Positions 55,967 through 64,000 of a DNA stretch of 64,000 bases are shown piece by piece. The stretch's first letter is position 1; each line of letters opens with the position of its first letter. Made by a program: the position numbers and the translations under genes. Location of the stretch: contig JACJOC010000087.1 of NCBI GenBank assembly GCA_014695345.1, forward strand, positions 170,162 through 234,161, in the 5' to 3' direction. The DNA comes from Cyanobacteria bacterium FACHB-471 (lineage in GTDB: Bacteria; Cyanobacteriota; Cyanobacteriia; Elainellales; Elainellaceae). The notes beneath the pieces are model-generated. The model was not told the origin of the DNA and searched no databases. It worked only from the letters and a program-made list of their open reading frames with translations.

Positions 55967-58900
55967 CTACTCCTGGTGGCGTTCGAGCTGTAAGGCGGAT
56001 TTGACTTGTTCATAGTCTAGCTTTAGCCGAGTAGCCTGGTCGCCACCCTGTGCTAAGCAGTTGTTCACATTAGAATTTGAGTTATTTTCAGAATGTCCCT
56101 TGGAGCCATTGTCAGGACTACAGTTGCGTCCTAATAGTTCTAATTCTTTGCAGGCGTTGGAGAAGGCGATCGCTCCCAAGGTTGCACTGTTAGCTTTTAG
56201 CGTATGGGCAGCACGGCGCAAAGTGATCGCATCAGAGTGGGCGATCGCCGCATCAATTTCTTCTATGAGTTTTGGGGCTTCCTCTAAATAGCAATCAATC
56301 AGTTCCGTCAAAATTGCTGCACTTTGCTCCCCTGCCATTGCTCGAAAAGATTGCAGTACCTTCGTGTCAATCGTAGGCTCAGAGACAGGCAGAACAGCAG
56401 GCAGAACATGAGTTGAACTCTGCTGTTGAGTTAATACCCTGAGCAGGTCTTGCATCTGAATCGGCTTGCTGATGTAGTCATCCATACCGGACTGTAAACA
56501 TTCTTCGCGATCGCCCCGCATTGCGTTTGCCGTCATCGCCACAATTCGAGGGCATCGTTCTAGTAAATAGTTCTGACGAATAGAGCGCGTCGCCTCCAAT
56601 CCATCCATCTCTGGCATTTGCACATCCATCAGCACCAGATCGTACTTCTGATCTTGCAATGCTTTTAACGCTTCTAAGCCATTACTCACCACGTCTGCCT
56701 TATATCCCAACCGTTGCAGCATGAGTAAGGCCACTTTTTGGTTTACCAAATTATCTTCAGCCAGCAAAATCTTCAGCGGATATTGCTCTGCTAAGTGCGG
56801 GTCAATCTCCAACGTCCCCTGAGATGGCTTAATCACGATAGGTTGTGTCCCCAACACGCGGATCAAAGTATTGTAAAGCTGCGACTGTTTCACGGGTTTG
56901 GTCAAGCAAGCCGCAAACTCAACCGCTGCCGCTGCCATGTTGTCCGGTTTACCCATCGAAGTCAGTAGCACCAGTGGCAAATGCTGATACGGGGTCTGCT
57001 GCCGAATCATCTCACCCAACGTCAAACCATCCATTTGAGGCATTTGCATATCCAAGATGGCCAAATCAAAGGGCTGTTTTGCTCCCAAAAGGGACAATGC
57101 CTCTCTAGCGGACGCAACGGCATGAACAACCATTCCCCAAGACTGGGCTTGTAAAGTTAGAATTTGGCGATTGATGGGGCTATCATCCACCACTAAAACC
57201 TGTTTGCCTGTAAGCTCCGGCTGAAGCTGAGCAATATCAGTATCAGACGTAGAAGACGAGTTAGAATCGGCGGCGGCAGTAATGGTGAAATAAAAAGTTG
57301 AACCCTGTTCCGCTAGTAGTGGGGACTCTAAGTGTTGTTGCTGCAAAGGCTGTTCTCTCCACGGCGGGTTCCACTGGAGCGGTGGATTTCCTGCCAGCTT
57401 GCCACCACTCTCTACCCACATCTGCCCTCCCATCATTTCGCTAAGCTGGTTGCTAATCGCTAGTCCCAGCCCTGTGCCGCCATACTGACGAGTAATTGAA
57501 GCATCAACCTGACTAAAGGATTTAAATAAGTGGTGCATTCGATCGGCAGGAATGCCAATTCCAGTATCTTTTACGGTAAACAGGATTTTGTGGAGAGATT
57601 GCGGATTGGAGGATTGGGGGTGAGGATCAGGGAAAGGGGTGACGGAGACGACTATTTCTCCAGTCTTGGTAAATTTGACGGCATTACTGAGCAGGTTGAC
57701 GAGAATTTGCTGGAGTCGTGTTGTGTCCCCTAGAAGACGATTTGGGGCTTGAGGATGAACCCAGTAGGCTAACTCCAATCCTTGTTCTGCCGCTTTGGAC
57801 GCTAACAAATCAAGAGAGGATTCGACGCACATCCGCAAGTCAAAAGGCTGATGTTCTAGCTCCAGTTTGCCAGACTCCATTTTGGAGAAGTCCAGAATGT
57901 CGTTAATGATAGTGAGTAGCGTGTTGCTGCTCTGGTAAATCGTCTCTAAAAACTCTCGTTGACGGGGAATCAGTCGTGTATCGAGCAACAGTTCGGTCAT
58001 ACCGATGATGGCGTTCATCGGTGTGCGAATTTCGTGGCTCATGTTGGCTAGAAATAAGCTCTTGGCACGGGTGGCTGCCTCAGCCTCGACTTTGGCAAGC
58101 TCTAGTTTGGTATTGGTTTGAGAAAGTTCTTGAGTTCGCTCTAATAGTTCTTTTTGAGCTAGATATTGCTCGGTGATATCGTCAAACAGCCACAGACGAC
58201 CCGGTACATCGCGCACCCGCGTTGGTGTGCTGGAAACACTCAGGACTTTGGGCTGGGGGTAATCGAAGATCCAGTTCCAGTTGCGAATTGTTGCTTGGGG
58301 TTGGCTAAACAGCTTCGCTCCCTGAACAGTAATTTCGGCGGTATTGCTTGCTTGGGTTCTCAAGGTTGCCATTGCTTGAGCAATCATAGGTGGATCGATC
58401 GCCCCGGGCGGTAGCCCTAACTGTTCAGCCGCCGCCTGATTAAGCCAACTTTGTTCACCGCTTTCGTCCATAAACACCACCCCTTGGTGAATGGTTTCTA
58501 GCATGGCTCCAAATCGCGCTTGCAGTTTGTCGAGGCGCAGGGTGGTGTCACAAAACTGAAGCAGCGTTCGCAGTTCGCTCAGAAGGGATGCAGTAAATTG
58601 TTGCAGATCGTCTGAGAGGTTGGTCTGACGATGCCAGATTAGCAGAATCGCTCCTCGTAAATTGTCGGAACCCTGTAGGGGCAAAATTGCTAGCGATCGC
58701 ACCCCCTGAGCCAGCAGCACATGCGAAGCATCCTCAACCGCTGGATAGTTTGAATGGAACAGGCTGCGGTTTTGCTCTAGAGCAGCCGTAAATAGAGCAG
58801 GGTTGGTCAGTTGGTTGGGCAGAGCAGTCCGAGGTAAGCAAACTAGTGCCTCGGCCGTAACTGAATCAAGTTGACGCAGGGCGATCGCCGCATCAGCTCC

Positions 58901-59362
58901 AGTAAAGTCTTGCAACAAAGATACTGCTGTACCGATTAACGTTTCAGCCGTTCCATTTTCTTTAGGCTGAGTCAGGGATTCTAAAATTTGTTGGGAAGCT
59001 AGTTTCCACTCAACCCTGCGAAGAAACTGCCCAACGACGGTGCCAAACACTGCAACGCTGATCGGCTCAAGTAAATGGCGAGTGAGCAGTCCGTTGCTGC
59101 ATATCAACGCTGTACCGATCAGGGCGATCGCCACCCCTGCAATCACGATCAACCCTGACAGGGGTAACATGGCACAAACAAGCAGCAGCACCAGCGACAG
59201 CAAGCGTACCGTTCCCCAGCCCTCCAACATGCCCAATCCTACAAGTAGCGAACACAACGCCGCCAGAAAGGGTCGAAAAGTGGGTAGCCAGTCAGGATGA
59301 TGTAGCCGCAGCCGAGACAGCAGCCACTGGAAATGTAGGTTTGGGTTCAGCTTGACAAACAT
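55967..59362 (-). CDS. Membrane GAF-PAS hybrid histidine kinase with two receivers and Hpt
   Basis: 1131 residues. Order: four or so N-terminal membrane helices (about 28-47, 52-70, 72-92, 97-113), GAF (about 140-275), PAS (about 283-400), HisKA (His443 in SHEIRTP), HATPase ([27 protein letters not shown]), receivers with Asp771 and Asp913, and Hpt with His1053 in AHTLKANS. The HATPase has a Pro/Ser insertion before VKDTGIGI (from a C-rich tract) and a second loop insert rich in Pro/Gln before GSTFYF. It overlaps the RsbQ-like hydrolase by 16 bp and is followed by the REC-GAF kinase 5 bp later. Confidence 0.9.
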   Translation of the reverse strand: MFVKLNPNLHFQWLLSRLRLHHPDWLPTFRPFLAALCSLLVGLGMLEGWGTVRLLSLVLLLVCAMLPLSGLIVIAGVAIALIGTALICSNGLLTRHLLEPISVAVFGTVVGQFLRRVEWKLASQQILESLTQPKENGTAETLIGTAVSLLQDFTGADAAIALRQLDSVTAEALVCLPRTALPNQLTNPALFTAALEQNRSLFHSNYPAVEDASHVLLAQGVRSLAILPLQGSDNLRGAILLIWHRQTNLSDDLQQFTASLLSELRTLLQFCDTTLRLDKLQARFGAMLETIHQGVVFMDESGEQSWLNQAAAEQLGLPPGAIDPPMIAQAMATLRTQASNTAEITVQGAKLFSQPQATIRNWNWIFDYPQPKVLSVSSTPTRVRDVPGRLWLFDDITEQYLAQKELLERTQELSQTNTKLELAKVEAEAATRAKSLFLANMSHEIRTPMNAIIGMTELLLDTRLIPRQREFLETIYQSSNTLLTIINDILDFSKMESGKLELEHQPFDLRMCVESSLDLLASKAAEQGLELAYWVHPQAPNRLLGDTTRLQQILVNLLSNAVKFTKTGEIVVSVTPFPDPHPQSSNPQSLHKILFTVKDTGIGIPADRMHHLFKSFSQVDASITRQYGGTGLGLAISNQLSEMMGGQMWVESGGKLAGNPPLQWNPPWREQPLQQQHLESPLLAEQGSTFYFTITAAADSNSSSTSDTDIAQLQPELTGKQVLVVDDSPINRQILTLQAQSWGMVVHAVASAREALSLLGAKQPFDLAILDMQMPQMDGLTLGEMIRQQTPYQHLPLVLLTSMGKPDNMAAAAVEFAACLTKPVKQSQLYNTLIRVLGTQPIVIKPSQGTLEIDPHLAEQYPLKILLAEDNLVNQKVALLMLQRLGYKADVVSNGLEALKALQDQKYDLVLMDVQMPEMDGLEATRSIRQNYLLERCPRIVAMTANAMRGDREECLQSGMDDYISKPIQMQDLLRVLTQQQSSTHVLPAVLPVSEPTIDTKVLQSFRAMAGEQSAAILTELIDCYLEEAPKLIEEIDAAIAHSDAITLRRAAHTLKANSATLGAIAFSNACKELELLGRNCSPDNGSKGHSENNSNSNVNNCLAQGGDQATRLKLDYEQVKSALQLERHQE
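57594..57640. repeat. Low-complexity purine-rich tract inside the ATPase domain
   Basis: On the coding (-) strand it reads as C-rich short units like those at 20881 and 22038. It encodes a Pro/Ser/Asn insertion between VSVTPFP and LHKILF. Confidence 0.5.
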
Positions 59363-60147
59363 GTGGCGATCGCCTTAGAAACCGTATCAGGCGCACTGAG
59401 ATGCGGCAAATGCCCAGTCGCATCAATAGGAATATACTGACTTTTAGGAATATTTGCTGCCATATACTGCCCGACTTGCATGGGCACAGCAACATCATCG
59501 CTAGATTGCAAGATGAAAGTCGGTACCTTTAGCTTTGGCAAATCTGCTCGATGATCCGACTGAAAAATCATCCGTGCTACAGCTTGGGCGATGTCTGGAC
59601 GAATTGCAGCCAGCGTATTGGCAAATTCAGTGGCTAGCTCTGGTTTATCTGGGTTGCCCATGGCGATCGGTGCAAACCCACTCGCCCAAGCATAGTAATT
59701 AGAAGACATAGCTGCATAAAGTGCATCCAGGTCAGACTGCTCAAATCCACCCACATATCCGACATCATTCAAGTAGCGTGGAGACGCACTAATAAAAATC
59801 AACTTGCTAAATCGATCCGGCTCGACTAGTGCAGCCAACAAACTCACCATCCCGCTAGCGGAATGCCCTACCAAACTACATTGATTCAGCTTGAGCGCAG
59901 CGCACAGATCTAACAAATCCTCCGCATAGCCATAGAGACTGCTGTAGCGACGTGGACTGTAAGCATTGAAATCAGACTTACCAGCCCCCACATGGTCAAA
60001 TAAAACAATTCGGTAACGAGCCTGAAGCTCTGGAATCTGATATCGCCACGCCGTCTGGTCAGAGCCAAACCCATGAGCAAGAATTAGAGTTTCTTCCCCA
60101 TCTCCCAAAACTTTGACATTGTTGCGTTGAAGAATACTGAGTGCCAT
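59347..60147 (-). CDS. RsbQ/KAI2/D14-like alpha/beta hydrolase
   Basis: 266 residues. The catalytic triad is intact: Ser96 in GHSASG, Asp218 and His246. The [38 protein letters not shown] and [18 protein letters not shown] motifs match RsbQ and its plant relatives KAI2 and D14 closely. RsbQ cooperates with the PAS-PP2C phosphatase RsbP in B. subtilis, probably by making or delivering a ligand. Here it overlaps by 16 bp a hybrid kinase with PAS and GAF domains. A hydrolase-kinase signalling pair is thus inferred. A 57-codon ORF ends 2 bp upstream. Confidence 0.92.
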   Translation of the reverse strand: MALSILQRNNVKVLGDGEETLILAHGFGSDQTAWRYQIPELQARYRIVLFDHVGAGKSDFNAYSPRRYSSLYGYAEDLLDLCAALKLNQCSLVGHSASGMVSLLAALVEPDRFSKLIFISASPRYLNDVGYVGGFEQSDLDALYAAMSSNYYAWASGFAPIAMGNPDKPELATEFANTLAAIRPDIAQAVARMIFQSDHRADLPKLKVPTFILQSSDDVAVPMQVGQYMAANIPKSQYIPIDATGHLPHLSAPDTVSKAIATCLSS

Positions 60148-60149
60148 TT

Positions 60150-60323
60150 CTATAAATCTGGATCAATCCCTAATGCCCTCAACTGGGTAACCAATTTTTC
60201 TGCCTGTTGCTGTTCTACTTGAAGCTTCTGAAAATTTTTCACAAACGCGCCATCCGACTCAGGTAGGTGGGTAAGGTCAGGCAAAACGGTACCAGCCGTT
60301 GGTAGATCAGCAAAAGAAGCCAT
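60150..60323 (-). CDS. 57-codon ORF, possible Uma2-like remnant or small protein
   Basis: The frame begins MASFADLPTAG at 60323 and ends LRALGIDPDL, 2 bp before the hydrolase. The middle reads HLPESDGAFVKNFQ and the rest is a coiled coil (KLQVEQQQAEKLVTQ). The PESDG element and the coiled-coil ending in LGIDP resemble the N- and C-terminal ends of Uma2-family endonuclease proteins, with the central catalytic part missing. It may be a deletion remnant or a true small gene co-transcribed with the hydrolase. No Shine-Dalgarno is visible. Confidence 0.5.
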   Translation of the reverse strand: MASFADLPTAGTVLPDLTHLPESDGAFVKNFQKLQVEQQQAEKLVTQLRALGIDPDL

Positions 60324-60435
60324 TCAAATTATCTTTGCAGCCCTTTATCTTTATTCTAAAGAGCTTGTAGAGAGCAATCTCAAAACTTCAAAGGGGTCGC
60401 CTAACCTAAATTACGTAATATTGCTTCACCCTCAC

Positions 60436-60479
60436 AAACAAAAAACGGGAAAGCTTTCTTTTGGAAAACTTTCCCGTTT
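60436..60479 (-). terminator. Terminator of glnA
   Basis: AAACGGGAAAG (60443-60453) and CTTTCCCGTTT (60469-60479) pair exactly. On the - strand the stem is followed by TTTTTTGTTTG. It lies 42 bp past the glnA stop. Confidence 0.85.
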
Positions 60480-60520
60480 CTCCGCGTACCAAATCGAGCT
60501 AATTTATTTGACTACTCTAC

Positions 60521-61942
60521 TTAGCAATCGTAATAGAGCGCAAATTCATAAGGATGAGGACGTAGGCGCATGGGATTCACCTCATTGTCCAACTTATACT
60601 CAATCCAGTTCGTGATGAAGTCTTCTGTAAAGGCACCGCTGGTCAGCAAGAAGTCGTGGTCTGCTTCCAGCGCCTTGAGCGCATCCAGCAAAGAACCAGG
60701 GGTAGAAGGAATCTTCGCCAATTCTTCTGGGCTGAGGTCGTAGATGTCCACATCCAGAGAAGCACCGGGGTCAATCTGGTTCTTGATGCCGTCAATTCCT
60801 GCACAAAGCATTGCCGCAAATGCCAAATAAGGGTTGGACGTTGCATCGGGGCAACGGAATTCCAAACGCTTTGCTTTAGGATTGGTTCCTGATAGAGGAA
60901 TCCGAACGGAAGCTGAGCGGTTTCCTTGGGAATAAGCCAGGTTCACCGGAGCCTCGAACCCAGGCACCAATCGCTTGTAAGAGTTGGTTGTAGGATTCGT
61001 AAATGCTAGCAGTGCGGGAGCGTGCTTGAGGATGCCGCCTATGTAATGAAGCGCCATCTGGCTCAAGCCTGCATAGCCATCACCCGCAAAGAGAGGCTGC
61101 CCACCTTTCCAAATTGACTGGTGAGTGTGCATTCCAGAACCGTTATCGTTAAATAGCGGCTTAGGCATGAAGGTCACGGTTTTGCCGTACTTCCGAGCGA
61201 CGTTCTTGATGCAGTACTTATAGATCATCAAGTTATCAGCAGAGTTGACCAGGGTGTCAAACTTGATGCCCAACTCACACTGTCCGCCGGTCGCGACTTC
61301 GTGGTGCTGCTTCTCAACGGGTACACCACACTTTGCCATTGTCAGCAACATTTCCGTCCGCAAATCTTGAGACGTATCGGTGGGAGGAACTGGGAAATAG
61401 CCTTCTTTGTAGCGGGGTTTGTAGGCAAGATTCCCGCCCTCTTCTATGCGACCAGTATTCCAACGTCCTTCGATCGAATCGACGTAGTAGTAGCTGGAGT
61501 GTTCGTTTTGGTCAAAGCGAACATCATCAAAGATGAAGAATTCTGCTTCAGGACCAAAAAAGGCCGTATCGCCAATGCCTGTGGCTTGCAAGTAATCTAC
61601 TGCTTTCTGAGCAATCACGCGAGGGCAGCGTGAGTAAGGTTCTCCAGTTCTGGGTTCCTTGATGCTACAGATGACGCTCAGGGTTGGCTCCTTCATGAAG
61701 GGATCAATCCAGGCAGTTTTGGGGTCAAGCACCATCGTCATGTCTGACTCGTTAATTGCCTTCCAACCCCGGATGCTGGAGCCATCAAAAGGCACACCAT
61801 CGGTAAAACTGCTTTCGTCGATTTGGTCATGGTAAACCGTCAGGTGTTGCCAGATTCCTGGCATGTCAATAAACTTCAGGTCAACCATTTTAATGTCTTG
61901 GTCTTTAATCCAACTCAAGACGTCTTGCGGGGTCTGTGCCAT
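60521..61942 (-). CDS. glnA: Glutamine synthetase type I
   Basis: 473 residues, the usual length. Conserved GSI motifs are [45 protein letters not shown], and RIPLSG near residue 344. It makes glutamine from glutamate and ammonia. In cyanobacteria it is controlled at transcription by NtcA and, in some, by inactivating factors; no such factor gene is present in this window. It is monocistronic, with a strong terminator. A palindrome containing a GTA-N8-TAC motif lies about 290 bp upstream. Confidence 0.99.
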   Translation of the reverse strand: MAQTPQDVLSWIKDQDIKMVDLKFIDMPGIWQHLTVYHDQIDESSFTDGVPFDGSSIRGWKAINESDMTMVLDPKTAWIDPFMKEPTLSVICSIKEPRTGEPYSRCPRVIAQKAVDYLQATGIGDTAFFGPEAEFFIFDDVRFDQNEHSSYYYVDSIEGRWNTGRIEEGGNLAYKPRYKEGYFPVPPTDTSQDLRTEMLLTMAKCGVPVEKQHHEVATGGQCELGIKFDTLVNSADNLMIYKYCIKNVARKYGKTVTFMPKPLFNDNGSGMHTHQSIWKGGQPLFAGDGYAGLSQMALHYIGGILKHAPALLAFTNPTTNSYKRLVPGFEAPVNLAYSQGNRSASVRIPLSGTNPKAKRLEFRCPDATSNPYLAFAAMLCAGIDGIKNQIDPGASLDVDIYDLSPEELAKIPSTPGSLLDALKALEADHDFLLTSGAFTEDFITNWIEYKLDNEVNPMRLRPHPYEFALYYDC

Positions 61943-62593
61943 GAATTACTCCTTGTTTCTGGGCTATCTCAATGGGGAGAGAAGATGGTCTGGCAAAAAT
62001 ACAGTGTGAGACGAGTACCAGGTAAGCAAAGCTATCTGTGCAGGGGAACCTAGTTTAGGGCTGAAGATGAAAGCTTTGCAGCACTGGGTTGACTCAAAAA
62101 TTAAGGTCAGTATCTCCTTAAACAGCGCTGAAATCCGTATCAGAGCTAGCTTTGCTGAAGACGATGTGCCCTGTATCAATTGAGCTTTGTTACACCTGAA
62201 TCATCCTAGAAACACGATTAGCCATATTTTGTATCGAAAGCTACAAAATATGGCTCGTTGCCAAAACAAGTGCTAAGTTTTTGGACTGATTTAACTTAAA
62301 GGGAAGCAAAAGATGTAAATCGATTGGGAATCTGAAGTTTTGGGAGGCAATGGGCTGATACGGCTACATTTCTGCCTGAAAAGTTTCGGCTTTACGTCTA
62401 ATTCGTAATTTTTAAGTTGCAGGATTAAGTTGAGGAGGGATAGCGATCGCCCGCTACAAAATTTAACAATTGGAACCTGCTCAATCCTAGATTCAGCCTC
62501 GGTTACGCCAAACTCAGCGTGATACACTTTATCCTGAACCTTGGAATATATAAACCTGCGTTTAAGTATAAGAATCATTGGGAGACTGAGTTC
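61943..62593. other. Divergent promoter region between glnA and apcF
   Basis: A 651-bp gap with no convincing gene. It carries the palindrome at 62220-62255. No match to a known glutamine riboswitch was recognised. An open extension of apcF to 62519 is rejected in favour of the ATG preceded by GGGAGA. Confidence 0.5.
62220..62255. promoter_or_regulatory. Palindrome containing an NtcA-type GTA-N8-TAC
   Basis: AGCCATATTTTGTA and TACAAAATATGGCT are exact inverted copies around an 8-bp centre. The inner GTA and TAC give the NtcA spacing. It is about 290 bp before glnA and 340 bp before apcF. A simple hairpin repeat is the alternative. Confidence 0.4.
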
Positions 62594-63103
62594 ATGCGTG
62601 ATGCAGTGACGAGCCTGATTGAAAACTATGACATTACAGGTCGCTATCTAGACCGTAATGCGCTTGATACCCTAAAGTCTTATTTTGATACAGGCATGGC
62701 ACGGGTTCAGGCGGCTGCGGTCATTAACTCTAACGCTGCTGCTATTGTCAAGCAGGCAGGGTCACAGCTGTTTGAAGAAATTCCTGAGCTAATTCGTCCG
62801 GGTGGAAATGCTTACACCACTCGTCGCTATGCAGCATGTCTGCGCGATATGGACTACTACCTGCGCTATGCTAGCTACGCGCTGGTTGCAGGCAGCATGG
62901 ACGTGCTAGATGAGCGTGTTTTGCAAGGGCTGCGAGAAACTTATAACTCCTTAGGAGTACCGATTGGCCCAACTGTGAACGGCATTCAAATTATGAAGGA
63001 GATTGTCAAGGAGCAGATTGCTGCTACTGGTGTCGAAAATACAGGATTTCTGGATCAGCCCTTCGATTACATGACTCGTGAGCTGGGCGAAAAAGACCTT
63101 TAA
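62594..63103 (+). CDS. apcF: Allophycocyanin beta-18 subunit
   Basis: 169 residues from ATG 62594 (MRDAVTSLIENYD), preceded by GGGAGA. Globin-like phycobiliprotein fold; the bilin is attached to Cys82 in RRYAACLRDMDYYLRY, and Asn72 is the position methylated in beta-type subunits. LDERVLQGLRETYNSLGVPIGPTV is the ApcF-type C-terminal region. ApcF pairs with the linker-core ApcE domain in the terminal emitter of the phycobilisome core and passes energy to photosystem II. It is alone here, away from an apcABC operon, which is usual for apcF. Confidence 0.95.
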   Translation: MRDAVTSLIENYDITGRYLDRNALDTLKSYFDTGMARVQAAAVINSNAAAIVKQAGSQLFEEIPELIRPGGNAYTTRRYAACLRDMDYYLRYASYALVAGSMDVLDERVLQGLRETYNSLGVPIGPTVNGIQIMKEIVKEQIAATGVENTGFLDQPFDYMTRELGEKDL

Positions 63104-63121
63104 TCCAAATTCAGTAACTTG

Positions 63122-63163
63122 AAAGAATGGGGTGAAGATAGCCTTTACCCCATTCTTTGTTTT
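63122..63163 (+). terminator. Terminator after apcF
   Basis: AAAGAATGGGGT (63122-63133) pairs with ACCCCATTCTTT (63147-63158), followed by GTTTTT. It lies 19 bp past the stop. Confidence 0.8.
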
Positions 63164-63200
63164 TGATGCCCTTTAGAGAATTTTGATGCCCTTTAGAGAA
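63161..63200. repeat. Perfect 20-bp tandem duplication
   Basis: TTTTGATGCCCTTTAGAGAA occurs twice back to back (63161-63180 and 63181-63200), between the apcF terminator and the next hairpin. Confidence 0.9.
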
Positions 63201-63237
63201 GACTCTAATCGATTCAAGCTTATCGATTAGAGTCTTC
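63198..63237. terminator. Second hairpin, 16-bp perfect stem, between apcF and the convergent gene
   Basis: GAAGACTCTAATCGAT (63198-63213) and ATCGATTAGAGTCTTC (63222-63237) flank an 8-nt loop. It abuts the stop codon of the leftward gene and probably terminates that gene's or both transcripts. Confidence 0.65.
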
Positions 63238-63238
63238 G

Positions 63239-63841
63239 TTAATCAACATAACCTTCAGGTTCCAGAACCCAAAGCCCATAACCTTTCACAGATTTTGTAA
63301 TTACGGTTGCATCTCCACGGTGGCTCAGGCGAATGATCAGCTGCTTAGCTTGTTGAACATCTTCAACTACCTTAAACAGACTGTAGTAATTGCCGTTAAA
63401 GGCGATCGCTGCAAGGGGTTTGTCTAGGTCGGGCACCCGAATGTGACAAGGGCGATACTGGCTGCGAGAGGTCAAAATATTGTAGGACTGCTTTTGTTGG
63501 AGCGATCGCTGTGGCTGTCTTGGTGTGCTGTACACAGCTTGTAAAAGCTGGGATGGCTTGGCTTCTGGTTCCAAAATCCAAATTGCATAACCCTTTGGAG
63601 TTTCAGTAATTACACTTGTGTCGCCTCGATGATTCAGCCTGTTGGCAACTTGACTGGCTCGGTTTTGGTCTTTCTCAAATTTAAAAAAACTGTAATAAGC
63701 CTGGTCGAAGAAAATCGCAGCCAAACAACGCTCTGAGTCGGGCACGTGGATGTGACAAGAATGGTATTGATTACGAAACTTGAGAAATTGTATAGAAGAA
63801 GAAATAGGGCTTTGAGCGTTTAAGGCAGAGGAAAACTGCAT
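63239..63841 (-). CDS. Protein with two tandem copies of an uncharacterised 73-residue domain
   Basis: 200 residues. Repeat 1 (22-94) and repeat 2 (125-197) align along their length: each has CHI-x-VPD, LAAI-x-F, a YYS-F/L-FK element, LxHRGD(T/A)xVIT, KGY and a final LEPE. They share a conserved Cys-His (Cys29-His30 and Cys132-His133). A 30-residue Gln-rich linker joins them. No known family was recognised; soluble, no signal peptide. It is convergent with apcF. A recent or old internal duplication is clear from the reading. Confidence 0.8.
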   Translation of the reverse strand: MQFSSALNAQSPISSSIQFLKFRNQYHSCHIHVPDSERCLAAIFFDQAYYSFFKFEKDQNRASQVANRLNHRGDTSVITETPKGYAIWILEPEAKPSQLLQAVYSTPRQPQRSLQQKQSYNILTSRSQYRPCHIRVPDLDKPLAAIAFNGNYYSLFKVVEDVQQAKQLIIRLSHRGDATVITKSVKGYGLWVLEPEGYVD

Positions 63842-63925
63842 AAGTTAAGTCGAGGCTGCTTTAAATATCTTTAGATTTATTCTTGTTTTTTCTAGACAAA
63901 TTGCCATCCGGTAAAGTACGGGATG

Positions 63926-64000
63926 CTAATACCAATCCCAAAAATTAGAGCTATAGATGGAAGGGCACCCCGCTTAGCGGGGTGCCCTTCCATCTATAGC
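63926..64000. repeat. Large palindrome, probably half of a MITE, cut by the window edge
   Basis: 63950-63974 and 63976-64000 form a perfect 25-bp stem with a 1-base centre. The left flank GCTAATACCAATCCC (63926-63940) and TTAGAG resemble the outer arm of cyanobacterial miniature elements. The mirror-image arm would lie just beyond base 64000. Confidence 0.6.

Noticed and set aside
61943..62593. Glutamine riboswitch upstream of glnA
   Set aside because: I could not find a convincing match to the known motif.

Overview
The window comes from a cyanobacterium. It carries apcF (phycobilisome core), psb32 (photosystem II repair), a geranylgeranyl-reductase-family gene, a typical cyanobacterial glnB and glnA, and many copies of the octamer GCGATCGC (HIP1). 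Gene content and the heavy load of two-component kinases fit a filamentous, Leptolyngbya/Oscillatoria-like genome; this placement is inference, since no rRNA is present.

Layout. 1-5.0 kb: a signalling cluster with a hybrid histidine kinase carrying a two-cysteine (DXCF) cyanobacteriochrome GAF domain, an RsbW-like anti-sigma kinase, a REC-PP2C (RsbU-type) phosphatase and a STAS antagonist. 5.4-13.3 kb: penicillin-binding protein 2, a lipoprotein, a ParA-like ATPase, a tandem class III cyclase, PII (glnB, with an NtcA-type site) and a geranylgeranyl-reductase-family flavoprotein. 13.8-19.1 kb: frr-pyrH, a thioredoxin-fold protein, and a CHASE3 hybrid kinase with its REC partner. 19.7-25.3 kb: a selenium module (NDH-like/SelD fusion plus MnmH), a membrane protein and a membrane GTPase. 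25.5-31.3 kb: initiator tRNA, asparaginase, a PAS-GAF kinase and lepA. 31.7-35 kb: UDP-xylose precursor synthesis (ugd and UDP-glucuronate decarboxylase) and endonuclease V.

35-48.9 kb: a heme-oxygenase-like protein, an Omp85 protein, a TPR protein, a heptapeptide minisatellite ORF, a very large beta-helix/SLH/amidase protein, a methyltransferase, small membrane proteins, psb32 and cobH. 49-52.3 kb: a candidate structured RNA, dapB, and an AT-richer two-gene cassette ending in a PD-(D/E)XK nuclease, which is the best candidate here for an undescribed (possibly defence) system. 52.9-60.3 kb: a small conserved ORF, a ribosomal S1 homologue, and a leftward operon joining an RsbQ/KAI2-like hydrolase, a giant hybrid kinase and a REC-GAF kinase. 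60.5-64 kb: glnA, apcF, a duplicated-domain protein and a large palindrome cut by the window edge.

Themes. Six phosphotransfer sensor or receiver loci plus two partner-switching-like sets (1-5 kb, and RsbQ-like at 59 kb) make this a regulatory window. Short repeats recur: palindromes between genes, C-rich low-complexity tracts that enter coding sequence, and a MITE-like element that supplies a gene's ribosome-binding site. All functional statements are from reading the sequence; no database search was run.
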